Part shown: positions 1 through 12,500 of the stretch, piece by piece | Position numbering within the stretch: position 1 is the stretch's first letter | How the letters are laid out: each line of letters starts with the position of its first letter | Notes under the pieces: model-generated | Told to the model about the DNA's origin: nothing | The model's database searches: none | The model's input: only the letters and a program-made list of their open reading frames with translations | Position numbers and translations under genes: made by a program | Assembly: GCF_036324505.1 (NCBI RefSeq) | Contig: NC_086367.1 | Location: 23,690,078 to 23,754,077 of the forward strand | Reading direction: 5' to 3' | DNA length: 64,000 bases | From: Eleginops maclovinus | Taxonomy: Eukaryota > Chordata > Actinopteri > Perciformes > Eleginopidae

Positions 1-498
1 GGTAGTGACCATCGGTTGCCCACTACATTTCACGGTGCATTTTGGGAAATAGTGAGTGCACTATAAGTGAATATCAACACTCACTCAACATTCGGACACC
101 ACTACAAATGTGAGTGATTTCAGGACGATAACTTTTGATGCCTAAATGCGTCAGAGGTTTGGACTTTAAGACAAAGCAAATAATTACAGGACAAATGTGT
201 GTGTTTGAACTCGGACTGTTACGTAAGAGAAGACGTCGTCATGTTTAACTTTACAGCTCTCTGAACTTTGATCCGTTGCAAAGGGATTCAAACTGTATGT
301 CTATATGTTCGGTATTTAGTTTGCAGAGTCAGAATAAGGTCTTGATGTTTTTTTGCACGGATTATTCAAAGTTTTCTGTCATTTCTTTCAATAAAACATC
401 GAGTAAACAAGTCTGTGTTTCACTGGACTTCAGCTTCAAACATGATAAAAGCCTCCATGGGGAAATACAGTCAGGATCCAGAGCCTGTTGAACTCTAC

Positions 499-1829
499 CT
501 TCAAGTATTTCTTCATAAAGTGCGTGGACGCCCTCAGGAATGATGACAGCCAGCGCGGTGCCACACAGCAGCCCGGCTCCCAGCACCGTCACCAGCTTCA
601 GCTTCTCCTGCAGGAACACAATCCCACACAAACCATCAGCTCAAATATGTGTTTGTCTATAGACACCAGATCATGATTCAAACAACCAGAAAAGATCTTC
701 AGGGCGGAACAAGACTCAGAAATATTGCACACGGAATAAATTGTAAACTGTGAGATTTTTTAATCCGTTAAAATGTAGAGAAAAGGAAGAAGTGCTTTAA
801 TGTTCTGGACCTGTTGCATGGATTATTCTGCAGAAAGGCTTCTCAATGTAAAACAAACGTAAACAATAATAAAAACAACTAACTAAGCATTTTTTCTCCT
901 ACACTTACACCTGTGACTCTTATAAATGTCTCTTCTGAAGTGATTGATGTTTGGTTCCTATGTCTATATTTTATGCGTTCTATCTGTGGCTTTGAGTTTT
1001 TGTGAAATAGACATCACAATGAGTCCGTTCGAGTTTTTTAATGTAATTCTGCATTTACTTCTCTATATTCTCAACAATGATTGTGTTTTTACAGTCAAAC
1101 AAAAGATGATATTCATCCCAACAAAGCATTTTATCCATCTCCAGAACTTTGTATCGTCCTGTTATTTGTTATTCATGATGAAATCAGTGTCTGTGATGAA
1201 AAGACCCTGACTGATGAACATCTACCTCTCTGTCAGAGGTGGAAAAAGTACACAGATCCATCCACTCAAAATCTTACTTGACTTAAAGCACAAAAGTCAG
1301 CAAAATGTTCTGAAAGTATAAAAAGTAAAAGTCATCGATATGCAGAAAAGGTGTGTATTTAATGATATTTATATATGTGACATTTATAGATAATATTGTT
1401 GCATTTTACTGTTGTATACAAACGCATTTCTGATTGACTTTTTGGTAAAATATTTAAATAATGTGACTCTTTTCTGAAGAACTAGTCCACCAGTTTACGT
1501 TTGAGAGATGCATTTTGTAAAATCAGCATACTAAATGACAGTATTTCCTTTGTAATTGTAGTGGAGTAGAAGAACAAAGTAGCACTAAATGGAAATACTC
1601 AAGTACAGCACCATACAGTTGTACTGAGGTACAGTACTTGAGTAAATGTACTTCCCACCTTTGCTCTCTGTGAATCTGGAACAAAGTTAGCCCAACATCA
1701 AGAAGCCCTTTAAGCAAAACGTCCCACACTCACCTCTGAGAAGTTGACAGCCAGAGGAATGGTTCCTGCCACATAACATCCCACCAACATGGAGAGAGAC
1801 AGCAGGCTGATGGAGCTGAAGTCGTCCAT
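499..1829 (-). CDS. slc39a9: Zinc transporter ZIP9, first two coding exons (partial)
   Basis: Coding exons are 1734-1829 (32 codons from ATG, phase 0) and 499-607 (36 codons plus one base); the rest lies off the left edge. The encoded start [20 protein letters not shown], followed by [19 protein letters not shown], matches vertebrate SLC39A9 as I recall it nearly residue for residue. It shows the first two hydrophobic segments separated by the charged SEEK loop. The donors (gtgagt after 1734, gtagag after 499) and the acceptor (ctgcag before 607) are clean. In the family, ZIP9 moves zinc into the cytosol from Golgi and cell surface, and in fish it has been described as a membrane androgen receptor. 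The start is fixed by the conserved MDDF. The intron 608-1733 carries a MITE-like element. Identity is very secure; only about 68 residues are visible. Confidence 0.95.
1234..1664. mobile_element. MITE-like element with AGGTGGRAAGTAC inverted ends
   Basis: The left end reads cagaggtggaaaaagtac (from 1234). The right end, read on the minus strand from about 1664, is caaaggtgggaagtacattt. These form imperfect terminal inverted repeats of about 18 bp around an AT-rich, non-coding interior. Interior motifs such as 'tactccactac' (minus strand) and 'actcaagtac' recur in the related copies near 15.8 kb and 37.6 kb. No transposase is present. It sits in slc39a9 intron 1. Confidence 0.6.
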
Positions 1830-2260
1830 TATTACTGCACTTTATGCTAATGCTAAGCTAACCAACAACAACCAACCGCCACCTCTTTATCAGTAGTAAC
1901 GCTTACAGTTAGATCACATGCCACGAGATGCAGCTGTTAACTAACAATGGTTACTAATTAAATACACGTCTCTGTAATCTGGTGTTGGTTCAGGTAGCTG
2001 CTAAACATCCACGTTTATGTCTAAACAGAGACGTTTCACCGAGCTAAGCTAACTATGCTAAGCTAACTAGCTTTGGTATCAACGATTCACAAACTGAGAA
2101 TCCCCGACACGTTCACGTTCACTTGCAAACAGCCGCTACTCCTCATAGTCTCCTCCAGATTTAGCTGTCAGTGATAATAAGGTAATTATATTTGCAGCTT
2201 CCCGACTTGTGTAGCAGCTGGAGCTCAGACTGCTAACCGAACATCCTGTTGTTAGGGGCT
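1830..2260 (-). promoter_or_regulatory. slc39a9 5'UTR and promoter region
   Basis: This segment lies directly upstream of the slc39a9 ATG on the minus strand and stops before a dispersed element. It contains several repeated gctaagcta stretches (1848-1862, 2040-2075). No TATA box is seen in a position I could defend. The transcription start is not identified, so this is a positional inference. Confidence 0.35.
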
Positions 2261-2356
2261 GCTGGAAGAACATCCGGGTCACAACTCATCTCCTCAACCT
2301 GTGGGAGAAAGCTGCCACGTTTCATCCTCACAGGAGGAAGTCAGAGCAGCGATCAT

Positions 2357-2392
2357 AACAACAACAACAACAACAACAATAATAATAATACA
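2357..2392. repeat. AAC/AAT trinucleotide microsatellite
   Basis: A run of (aac)n changes to (aat)n upstream of slc39a9. It is a simple repeat with no coding role. Confidence 0.85.
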
Positions 2393-2596
2393 TGTTATTT
2401 AGAGGAGCCTTTCAAAGCACCAAATTACAATTCATAAAATATGATTGTATTAATAAACCTTAAAAATGATTTCATACAAATATTTTTAGTTTTGTTTTTT
2501 TAACTGATTCTTTTTGGGGTAGAATTTCACATCCACAAGAAGGAATAGACTGACTCTAAACCACGTTTTTTATATTAAAAATAAGAAGGCAATCCT

Positions 2597-2968
2597 ACAG
2601 GATTAGGGCCACATGAGAAAGATGTGCTGGGATGTGATCAAGAGTTAAAAGAAATGTTGACTTTTTATATTATTTTTCCATGAAAATCTCAGAACTCAGA
2701 CATAATGTGTTTTTCTGGAAAAATATAATATTATTTTTAGACTTTTGTATATTTTTAAACACTTTTTCTGTTTTTCCTGAATATCTAAAGAAATTCTGAT
2801 TAAAAAGTCTGAACTCTGACTTTCATATTGTTTTGTACTTTTTCTGAAAATCTCTGAATTCTGAGAAAAGACTCTTTTAATCAGACAAAACAATATCACA
2901 TGATTAAGATGTTTCTGTACTTTTAGTCACATCCCAAAAAATGTTCTCATATGGCCCTACTCCTCTTC
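2597..2968. mobile_element. MITE-like element with AGGRNTAGGGCCAYATGAGAA ends
   Basis: The left end aggattagggccacatgaga (2599) is matched on the opposite strand by aggagtagggccatatgaga (ending at 2965). This gives ~21-bp terminal inverted repeats about 370 bp apart. The interior is AT-rich with repeated 'ctgaaaatctcagaattctga' phrases and no ORF of note. Interior-like sequence recurs at 4200-4460, and an end-like fragment (ggcccttatcctcttccata) at 55033-55053, so this is a dispersed family. Confidence 0.6.
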
Positions 2969-3148
2969 CATACTATGAAAACCAAATGAGTATTTAATGG
3001 AGAGTTTACTTTAAATGTTACATATCGTTTTTATATCTTCCAGATCTTCCCCTGATCTCAATATTCTGAGTACCGTTTCTCAAGGACTCATGAATCAAAT
3101 TAAAAGAAGGAAGGAAAGACCAGCGACCCTTTCTTAGAAAAAAGCATA

Positions 3149-3154
3149 TTTATT
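3149..3154 (-). terminator. rbm25 polyadenylation signal
   Basis: The plus strand reads tttatt, giving AATAAA on the minus strand, 387 bases past the rbm25 stop codon. It is the first canonical signal found downstream, implying a 3'UTR of roughly 400 bases. The UTR includes CA-rich and CT-rich simple sequence at 3352-3430. Confidence 0.6.
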
Positions 3155-3540
3155 ATCAGTTCACAAAACGGAGCCTCAACAGGACGACAGTAAATCAAAG
3201 CAGAGTCCAAGGTGTTGCAGAACCGACGGGAGGTGGGGGGGGAGGGGGGGTGCAACTGTCTCCTGCCTCAAACGGCATCAACAAAAGGAACAAAACACAA
3301 CCAAAGATTCATCATGCAGTTTCATGTTTTGTGCAAACCCTTTCTGTTCACAGCTCACACTCTCCCTTCCAAACACACTCTCCCTTCCAAACACACTCTC
3401 TCTCGCTCTCTCACACACACACACACACAAACACACAGAAGGCTGCTCCTGGCTGATGGAATGGAGGGTGTGATGTGTTTACAGTCTGTGGGCAGCAGAT
3501 CTGGGATTTGAAGGAAGTCAGACGGAGAGACGAGCGCCCT

Positions 3541-6500
3541 TTATTTCGCCAGTCCGATCTTCTTGGCCTCCGTTTCGTAAATCAACAGCCTCCACATCTT
3601 CACGATGAACACTTCTGCCTCTTCGTCCAGAACCTGAAACACACCAGAGCGGTTCTTTAGACACACTTTACATCAAACAGCTCAATAAATAATGGGAATT
3701 AATCTGACGTCTACATCAACGTCACATGGATTACTGAGCAGATTTCTATCTGTAGTTCAGCTTACCATTGCAACATCATCAAGAATACCCTGAGGGGTGC
3801 CGTGAGCCATCACCTGGGGGGGGGGGGGGGGGGGGGGAGCAGTGCAACACATTATAGACACACAAATACAAAATACATAAACATCAACTAATTATAAAAA
3901 ATAACATTCAGAACCTGACATTTATTCAACGGGGACTTTCAATTAACGGAACCATCACAAACCTTTGAACAGACGAAGTCCACCAGCGTCGCCTCCTCCT
4001 CTCCGATGTATTCTATGATCTTTTTATTGATCCACGGTTTGATGCGGCGATCCATCAGAGACTGCAGGGAGAAACACAGAGTATTACTGATCATAGTATG
4101 TACTAAAATGAGTGATGCAGCGATTGCAATTTTCTTGGTTGATGTCTGATTTATTTTAAATCCAACCCATCGACTCTGATTTTCAAATCATTATTTAAAA
4201 ATAACGATCGCTGACATTTTAGAAACATTTGAGATTCTTTTTTTGGAAAAAAGTCTGAATTCTTATTTGGGTTTTTTTTCCTGAACATATTTTTTGTTCT
4301 AGAAAACAGACATTTAATTTGATTCAGATTTTTCTTTTAAACTTTCAGTTTTTTCCAGAAAATCTAAAGAAAAAAAAAGTCTTATTTTTCCTGAGAATCT
4401 CAATATTCTGAATAATGTTTTTATTTATTTATTTAACTGAAAATGTCAGAATTCCGAGCAAAAAGTAATAATTCAGAAATGTTCATGATTATCAATTATA
4501 ATGAAATGAAATGTTCCCCATATTGACTATTAAGTAAATGATATTTCCCCCAAAAGGAAATTGGACAAATAAAATCCTACAGATAATAACATGTTCCCCT
4601 TTCGCAGAATGTCCTCTACATCAGGTTTCTATCTTCTTGTTGGTGAGGCGTAATGCTGGAGGTTTGGCGTCACCTTTGACCTTTTTAACTTTGGTTAGCA
4701 GCAGACTGCAAATCCTTGATCTACACGAGACTGTCTCTGCATCTCCACCATAAACCTCCATCAATCTAAGAAGCCCTTTACCGAGTCCACCATGGTCCAG
4801 TCCAGCGGGTAGGAGAAGAGCTCCGGTCTGGCGGTGGGGATCTTCTCGATGAGGCTCTTTATGTGTTTCCGTTTCTCCTCCGTGTTGACGCTCCCTTTGG
4901 CCCCCGGCATCTCGGCCCCGTCCAGCCCCAGGCTCTTGTCGTCGTCTCCGTAATCCAGAGGAACCAGTTTCCTTTTGCGAGGCTGCTCATCCGCCTCCTC
5001 CTCGTCAAACTTGTTGAACACACTCTCCACGGTCGCCAGCTTCTTCCGCTTCCCCACAGTCAGCTGGCTGGGGCTGTTGGTGGCGCCTGGGGGAGAAGCA
5101 CAGGTATTTATAGTCAAAGCTACATCTATTTCTCATGGATCCACAGAGATGAGCCCAATATCAGATCCTGAATCAGTTCACAACTCACCCAGTTTGAGGC
5201 TGAGGCCTATCTTGGGCCGGAGCTCCTCTGGCGGCTGCACCTCGGGAGAGTTCTCCCCCGGGATGATGATGCCGCAGGGGGACTCGTTGCCGGGTGAGTT
5301 GGGGGTGGCGTTCCCGCTGGCGGAGGACACCGAGGGCGCCGTGGTGATCGGCCTCATCACGGGTTTGACCTGCGGCTTGGCCTCCTGCGAGTCTTCGTTG
5401 TCGGGGAAGTCTTCCTCCATCGCCTCCTCTTCGTCGTCGTCGGATTGCTGCGGGGGGGGCGCGGGGAATCGGCTCTTCTTCTCTTCTTCCAGAGCTCCTC
5501 TTCTCCCGATCCCGATCCCGGTCCCGGTCCCGGTCCCGGTGAGACTTCTCCCGGTGCACGACCTCCTCCTCCGGCTCGAGTTTGAGAGGAGGCTGTCGTC
5601 GGCGCTCGGCCTCCTCCTCCATCTGCACAAACACACATCATGCATCAACATAAACTGGGGGCTCCTTTTATTTACGTGTTGCATTATTTATACCTGGTAG
5701 CATTTAAAGAGATGCATTTTGGGATTTGGTGCCACAAATTCCGGCTACAGGGGTATGTCAGTTCAATTTTTTACCCCATAAAGCTTCCCTCAATCAAATC
5801 AGTGGCAAGAGGCCGAGTTAGGTAAGGCCGCTTGGTATGCATTAAAGCATCCTGCAGGACTCACCCTCTGCAGCTCAGCGTCCGGGTCGGGATGACCTTC
5901 AGCCAGCAGCCTCTGTCGGATCTCCTCGTGCTCCTCCTTCTCCCTCTTCCGGTCTCGCTCGTCCAGCTCCGTCTCCTTCTCCCGGTCGCGGAGTCTCTTC
6001 TGCAGAGCGCTGCCCCTGAGGACGAGAGGCAGAGGTCAAACAATGAAAACCTCACGCTTCTACAACGTGCACAAAGATATCTACCTGTAGTATTTGGGGT
6101 CGTCTCTATCGTCGTCATAATCTTCAAGGAACTCTTTCAGCCTTTTGGCTTCCTTCATCTGAATCAAACACAACAGTTGCTTTAGAGGCATGAATCCTCA
6201 CATACCCAACCGCTTTATTGTCTGAAACCAACAGCTGTAATGTTATATGGAGTATGGCTTCATGAATACCATTTCTCGACGCCTCTCATCGTCCCGCTCC
6301 GTCTCTTTGCTGTAGTCGCGCGCCTTCTTCCTCTCCCGGATTTCCCAGTTTTTCAGGCGCTTTAAGAGCAAACAGAACCATCACTGAGTCAGATATAAAC
6401 AAACGACAGGTATTCAATTAAACTTAGAGCGGAGACGATGAACCGTACCTCTTGGTAAGCGGCCTCCTTGTCTCTGAGCCTCCTCTCCAGTCTCCTTCGC

Positions 6501-9500
6501 TCGTAGACGTCCTCCTCGTCTTCCTCACGGTCTCTCTTCTTGTCTTCTCGAGTCCTCTCTCTAAAGAACACTTGCATTAGCATGCACCAGACTCATTGTC
6601 CACGTTAGCCACTCAAACACATACATTTATAATGCGTTAATTAAGATTCACTACCCAGATGCAGCTTAAGAGGATCTCTGCCAAACAAGGACTTCTTTAT
6701 CGAGTCGGTTCAATACTGTAAGTAGTATTTCTGCAGCTCTACAATAAAATCAGGTATTTTGTTTCCTGAATTTTAGGAAAGCAATGAAGACACGAAGATT
6801 GCAGGTGTGCAAATGCATTGAACTTCCTCCCACTGACCTGGACCTGCTGCGACCTTCGCTGACATCTCGACTCCTCTCTCTCTCCCGCGTCCTCTCTCTC
6901 TCCTTCGTCCTCTCTCGCTCCCGATCCCTCTCCCGGTCCCGGTCTCTCTCCCTCTCCTTGTCTCTCTCTCTCTCCCTCTCCTTCTCCTTCTCCCGATCGC
7001 GGCGTTCCCTCTCTCTCTCCCGCTCTTTGTCCCTCTCCCTCCTCTCCTTCTCGATCTCCAGACGCTCCTTCTCCTTCTTCCCTTTTTCCTCCTCCAGTTT
7101 CTGCAGGAGCGCGACAGGAAGAGACGGGAAACAAAGTGTGTTACTAGATTCTGCATATTTAAAAGATCATAATTAAAAACACAAACATGTTTTAACTACT
7201 GGAAATAATTCGCCTCCGTTGGCCAGACATGCTCACATACTGCCAGGACTCACAGCGGCTCCTCTTGTTTCCTGCAGGTCCGCTGTTTAATGCACACACA
7301 CTAACTCAAAACCATAAATTACAGATAAATCCTGAAAAAAAACACCTAAAACTTCTGTTAAGGAAGGAAAGGAAGTCAAAACCTGACTGACGTTGCACAT
7401 TATTTACTCATTTTATTTGAAAACCGTCCAAACAGCTTCATCTTACATGTGAGTTATACAGGGAGCGTCACCACTGGTCTCTAGTGATTCATATTTAACC
7501 TTTTGAGAAGCCTCCTGTGTATGAAAACCGCTCTACAAATAAGGCATTTTCATTATTATCATTCTGTATATTTCTTAATATTTTATAACTATTTTAATAA
7601 TAATTAATATATTCTTAATATTTTTAATGTTTACAAAAATTATGGATTTATAAATAATTGTTATAATTGTATTCTTGATGTTTAAATTGTGTATTATAAA
7701 GATTAATATTATTAACATAATGACATTTATTTTTGATATTTTGTACGTTTACAATTATTGAGAGTTTATTATTTTATTTATTCTTAATATTTCTTATCAG
7801 ATCATTATTTTGTATTCTTCATATTTTTAAATAATAACAATTATTAATAACGGTATTTTATTTATTATGTATTTTATTCTGTAAATTGTAGTTATTTTTA
7901 TACTGCATGTACCTCTTTTGTATATTGGTCATATTGATATACTTAGTATATATATTTTCCATTATTCTGCACTTTACTGCTTCTCTTGCATCATCTTTGT
8001 TGTCCTCGTACTTATACAATGACAAATCAGTGGAATCTATATCTGAAGGGGAGCGCAGTCCTGTGTTTTACGGACGTTTTCTGGCTCTACACGTTAATAA
8101 TATTGTATTTTTGTTGCATCAAAGTGCCGCATGGATCCCTTCCTGTCCCATTCCTCACTCTAATATTGAGTGTTTTATTCCCACATATAACAGGTCATCC
8201 CGTCCTCTGCACCGTGGGGATCTGAGATTACGCTCTGATGTAATACGAGGGCCAGTCTGATTAATACTCTATATAGTGGAACACATACTGTGTCCATCTA
8301 CTCTACAAACAATCAATTCAGGCTATAAGTGCTGAAAAGGTAACAGATTTGACCTGATGCAGAAACGCACGGTGGGTTAAATGCATGACGTTTGACACCA
8401 CAGCGTCACCGAGCAAATATTATGCAAGTGGTTGATCTTTATTTTACATTATCCTTTGGGTTTAAATCAAAGCAGTGCTGTTCATACTCAACCAAAGGAG
8501 GGCTGCCACAACTTAGATTTGATTTCTACATTTGGAGCTTATTTGGAGGTGTTGGATGAAGCATTACATGTGTCTGGTCATATTTGATATCATTTGGTCC
8601 TAAAGAGAGGAATCTGCACACACCATCCTGAAGTGAAGAATCAGATCTAATGACTTAATAATAACATGTTTCAACTGGGGTCAAAATATAGTTTTTAAAG
8701 CTTAAAGGACAGAATTATGCATGGGAACAGAATATTAGGGATAAAAGTGCATTTTGACAATTATTACAATTATATTTATGATAAATTTCTGCCCTTAAAA
8801 TCCCTCCAAATGTTTGCATCACACAACTAAAATAAATGATACAAATAATATTAATTTAGCCTCATCTTGATATTTTACTGAGAGTTCAAAAATCATATAT
8901 TTAATATTAGTGCCAACTCCGCTTTGAATCAGCAGGTCATTCAGTTCCAACGTCGCTGTAAACGTCACCACTCACTGCGTAACCCTGATCTCACCTCGGG
9001 GTGCCAAGTGGATTAACACAAGCCCCAAGATTAACGTGGCGACCGGCCCGACCCACAGAATTATAGAATCGGCTGCAGTGGCTTTTATTGCGATGCAGTG
9101 TGTTTCTTTTTAAACTGTATTAACCTTTATTATCATGTGGTACACTTTGCATCGTTGCTATTTCAATAAACACATCTTTAAAACCTGTATTTAGAGAACA
9201 GATATTCTGTACAGCACCAGATACTTCTTGGAAATCCATAGTATATATCGTAGGGAACATTTTTACTCCAAATGATTTTGTTTATACAAATATTTTTAAG
9301 GACATTTTGAATTAATTTCTTATTTTATATAAAGATTTTTACACTTCTTTATTTATCTTTTATTGCACATTTATCTCAAACCTATTATTTTTATAGAAAT
9401 ATTGAAATGTTTTACATTTTTTATTTGACCTATCTTCTACATCTAAATATGTTCACTATTTATTTACCTGTTAATATAAATATCTTCCTATTTTTTTAGA

Positions 9501-12500
9501 ATTTATCTTCTATTTTATTTTATTTTTAAATTGCAATTTTCCAACAAAAATAAATAAATGAACCGGGGAAATTAAGTATTCAGATTCTCTTGAAAAATCT
9601 ATTCCCTCAGAGCGAACACGAATTATGCCTTGACTGAACTCTAAATACGTGCGGACCATTGGTCTGCTTTCCAGCTAGGCCTCATAAGAGATCATGGTGT
9701 TTTCTACAGACCGTTGTGGAGCTACAGGTGAGACACTCACAGGTGGTGAACTACAGGCTACGTGTGGCAGCAAAACAGCTCATGTGTAAAGTCAAAAATA
9801 ATCTGGAACCAAAAGCTCCAAACGACACCTGTGAAGCGTCTGATTACAGCTCATTCAGCCACAAAGTAAACATCAACAACAACACATTTCATTTTGTCAC
9901 AAGGAAATGAGAGAAACAGTCTTACCTGGGGGAAGTCTTCTGGCATCTCTATGGTCTCTCCAACCCCATAAATAATAACAAAAGCCTCAGCTGTGGGATT
10001 CAACAAACCTCTAAGTGTGAGAGCGCCAAGTGCTGTCGGAAAACCAGCGATAAATTATAAAGAAATAAGTAAAAAAGGAGGAAACTGGATCTACTAGAGC
10101 TCCTAATATGAGGTTCTTTCCAGTTATTTGAAGGAAGGGCTTCAGAACATCGAGGTGTCCTTTAATCACGGCGCTCTTATTGTGTTGTCCGGTTTTCCTC
10201 CCACAACTTACCTCAACTAAAGCTCCATTTATAGGGAAATGCTGATTTGTAAAGAGCTACTTTGAGATGAACTGTGTGAGAACATCCACATTTCAAACAC
10301 TGTCACTGAGGCGCTGTATTCAGATGCACGCAGAAGTTGTTCACAACCTCATCGTTGCGTTTGAAGCTCTTCCTCTTTATTTTGTGATATCCATCATGCA
10401 TCTCAACTTCAAAACACTACCGTCTATCTGTGGGCAAGTTGCAAATATAAAAAGGGACATTTTCTGCACTCACTTTTCCCCTCTGCATGCATCTGAGTAA
10501 TCAATACATTATTATATAAGTATGTGCAGGAATTGTTCTTCTTGTTGTACTTAAAGTGCAGTGTTGTGATCTTTCAGGGCTCTGTTATTACTATAAAAAC
10601 ATAGCAGCACTTATTTAGTATTCTTTTTTTATACAGAAGTACAAAATAACTTCTCTATAACACTTTAGCCACCTAGGGCTGCAACTAATGCCAATTATTC
10701 TGCACATTATGGGTTAAACTATAAGGTTTGAAGTCTTGCTTTTCCATTTGATATGATATAACACATGTGTAATGTAAGGATTTCTATATCTGAGGCAGAA
10801 AGAACCTTTCTCTGACATTTTGTATTAAAAAAGGACTGAAATTTACAGCCAAAATTTGCTGGAGATGATTTTCTGTCCAAAGATCAGTAACAGTGTTTGA
10901 AGTTCAGCCTCGTCCTCCTCGTTAATAACACTTGTATATTTCCTTTTCCTCTCATGTCTTACTAAAGGAGCGGGGCTGGAGTCACTAAAACAGAGACCAG
11001 AAGGAAATCCGCTTACCTTGCATGTCTTCAGACCCAGAGTGCTGTGGACGGGCGCTCCCTGCTTCAGCTACACTACAGGCTGCAGTTCAAACTCCTGCAG
11101 TGGTTAGACTCATACAGGCTGTGTCCCTCAAACACATCATCTATCATGTGAGGATCTGCAGAGGTTCACTGAGCTGCCCCGACATCTGTGCATCACCAGA
11201 AATGTGTATAAATCCCTCCAGAACACCCCCACGTTTAACTTAAAGATATTCACAGTGACCTGAGAGCCAGTTGCCCCTCTGCAGAGCCTCCAGCAGGGGG
11301 CGCCCAACACGGGTAGAGAAGAAATGGAGGATCATACTTACATCCTATCCTCGCAACTTTTTCCCAAAGTAGAGATTGTGAGATTCATCTTGCTCTAGTC
11401 ACGAAATGAACTCTACCACATTGGTGGGGTTTAATCAATAGATTAGCTTTAGAGGGAATTTAACATCGTGTCCATGCACTCTGAGAGAACACCTTTAGTC
11501 TCAAATCAGAATTATAGAGACTAAGATGTACTCTGGTCCAATGTGGAAACACTGACAGACACTATCAAGCTAGAGATAGAATATCATCTTTATATAAACA
11601 CATTGCTTTTTACTGGAGTAACAATCTTACGGAGGAATTCACCCTACAGGTTATCTTAACTGCAGCTCCACAGAGGTGTAGAGGAACTATAACAGGATTT
11701 CATATCCAAAATGACTGAGTAATAAGTCTGATCGTTACCTTGTGTGTGTCTCTGAATTTACTGATCTCTCGGGAAATCAAGTCCCTCTTGTCATCCTCCA
11801 TCTCCATGGCATTGATATCCTCCTTACACAAAGGAGAGAAGGAGCAGGAACACACACTAAGTACTCGAAAGCAAAAACATCCATTGGAAAAGTAAATTAA
11901 AACCCTGAGCAAAAGAAAAACTGGCTCTAAATTAAACACTGACTGATTTAGTCAATACGGACATGCTGCACGTCGTTGGATTCCCCATGAATAAAAGGTT
12001 GAGTTAATTGACAACGAGCAGCAACCTATTATAAGTCAGACTGACCAGTGTGGGAAACAAGTTGAGAGGAAATAAGAGGTCACATCCTATTTTTAAGCTG
12101 TCTTCAAGTCAGACTGCATCCATTACATCAATTATTCATATTCCTTCAGTTAGTAATGGTCTTCCACACCGTCACACTTACTGTACATATCATACCCTGC
12201 TCTATATTTGATTTTTGTTTATATTTTATGTACATTTTCAGTCTTTCTTTTTAAAGGTTGTTTTATTGCCTTGTTTTTATGCTGCAACGAGAAAATGTCC
12301 AAAATTGGGACCAATAAAGTACTTCTATCTTTCCATCTATTAATCAACTTTGTTTTCATAGAAAATGTATTCAAGGTGTAAATACTTTCAAGTGACTTTA
12401 ATTTTGACATACCCAACCCTCTTAAGTTTCCACTCCTCTTCCTTTTCCATATGCATAATAATAATTCAGGCAGGTATGAGGAAGTGCCTATTCTCACGAC

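Noticed and set aside
4975..5700. Long plus-strand open frame opposite rbm25
   Set aside because: It is the antisense shadow of two rbm25 exons and the intron between them. Low-complexity Ser/Val repeats reflect the RD codons on the other strand.
6739..7156. Two additional minus-strand frames (Gly/Glu-rich and Arg/Gly-rich) over the RE/RD exon
   Set aside because: The exon is a near-pure purine repeat, so all three frames are open. Only the KLEEEK frame joins both neighbouring exons in phase.
9920..9965. Possible extra rbm25 exon: minus-strand ATG followed by PEDFPQ and a gtaaga donor
   Set aside because: It has no matching acceptor, no family similarity, and would disrupt the THK/KLEEEK junction.
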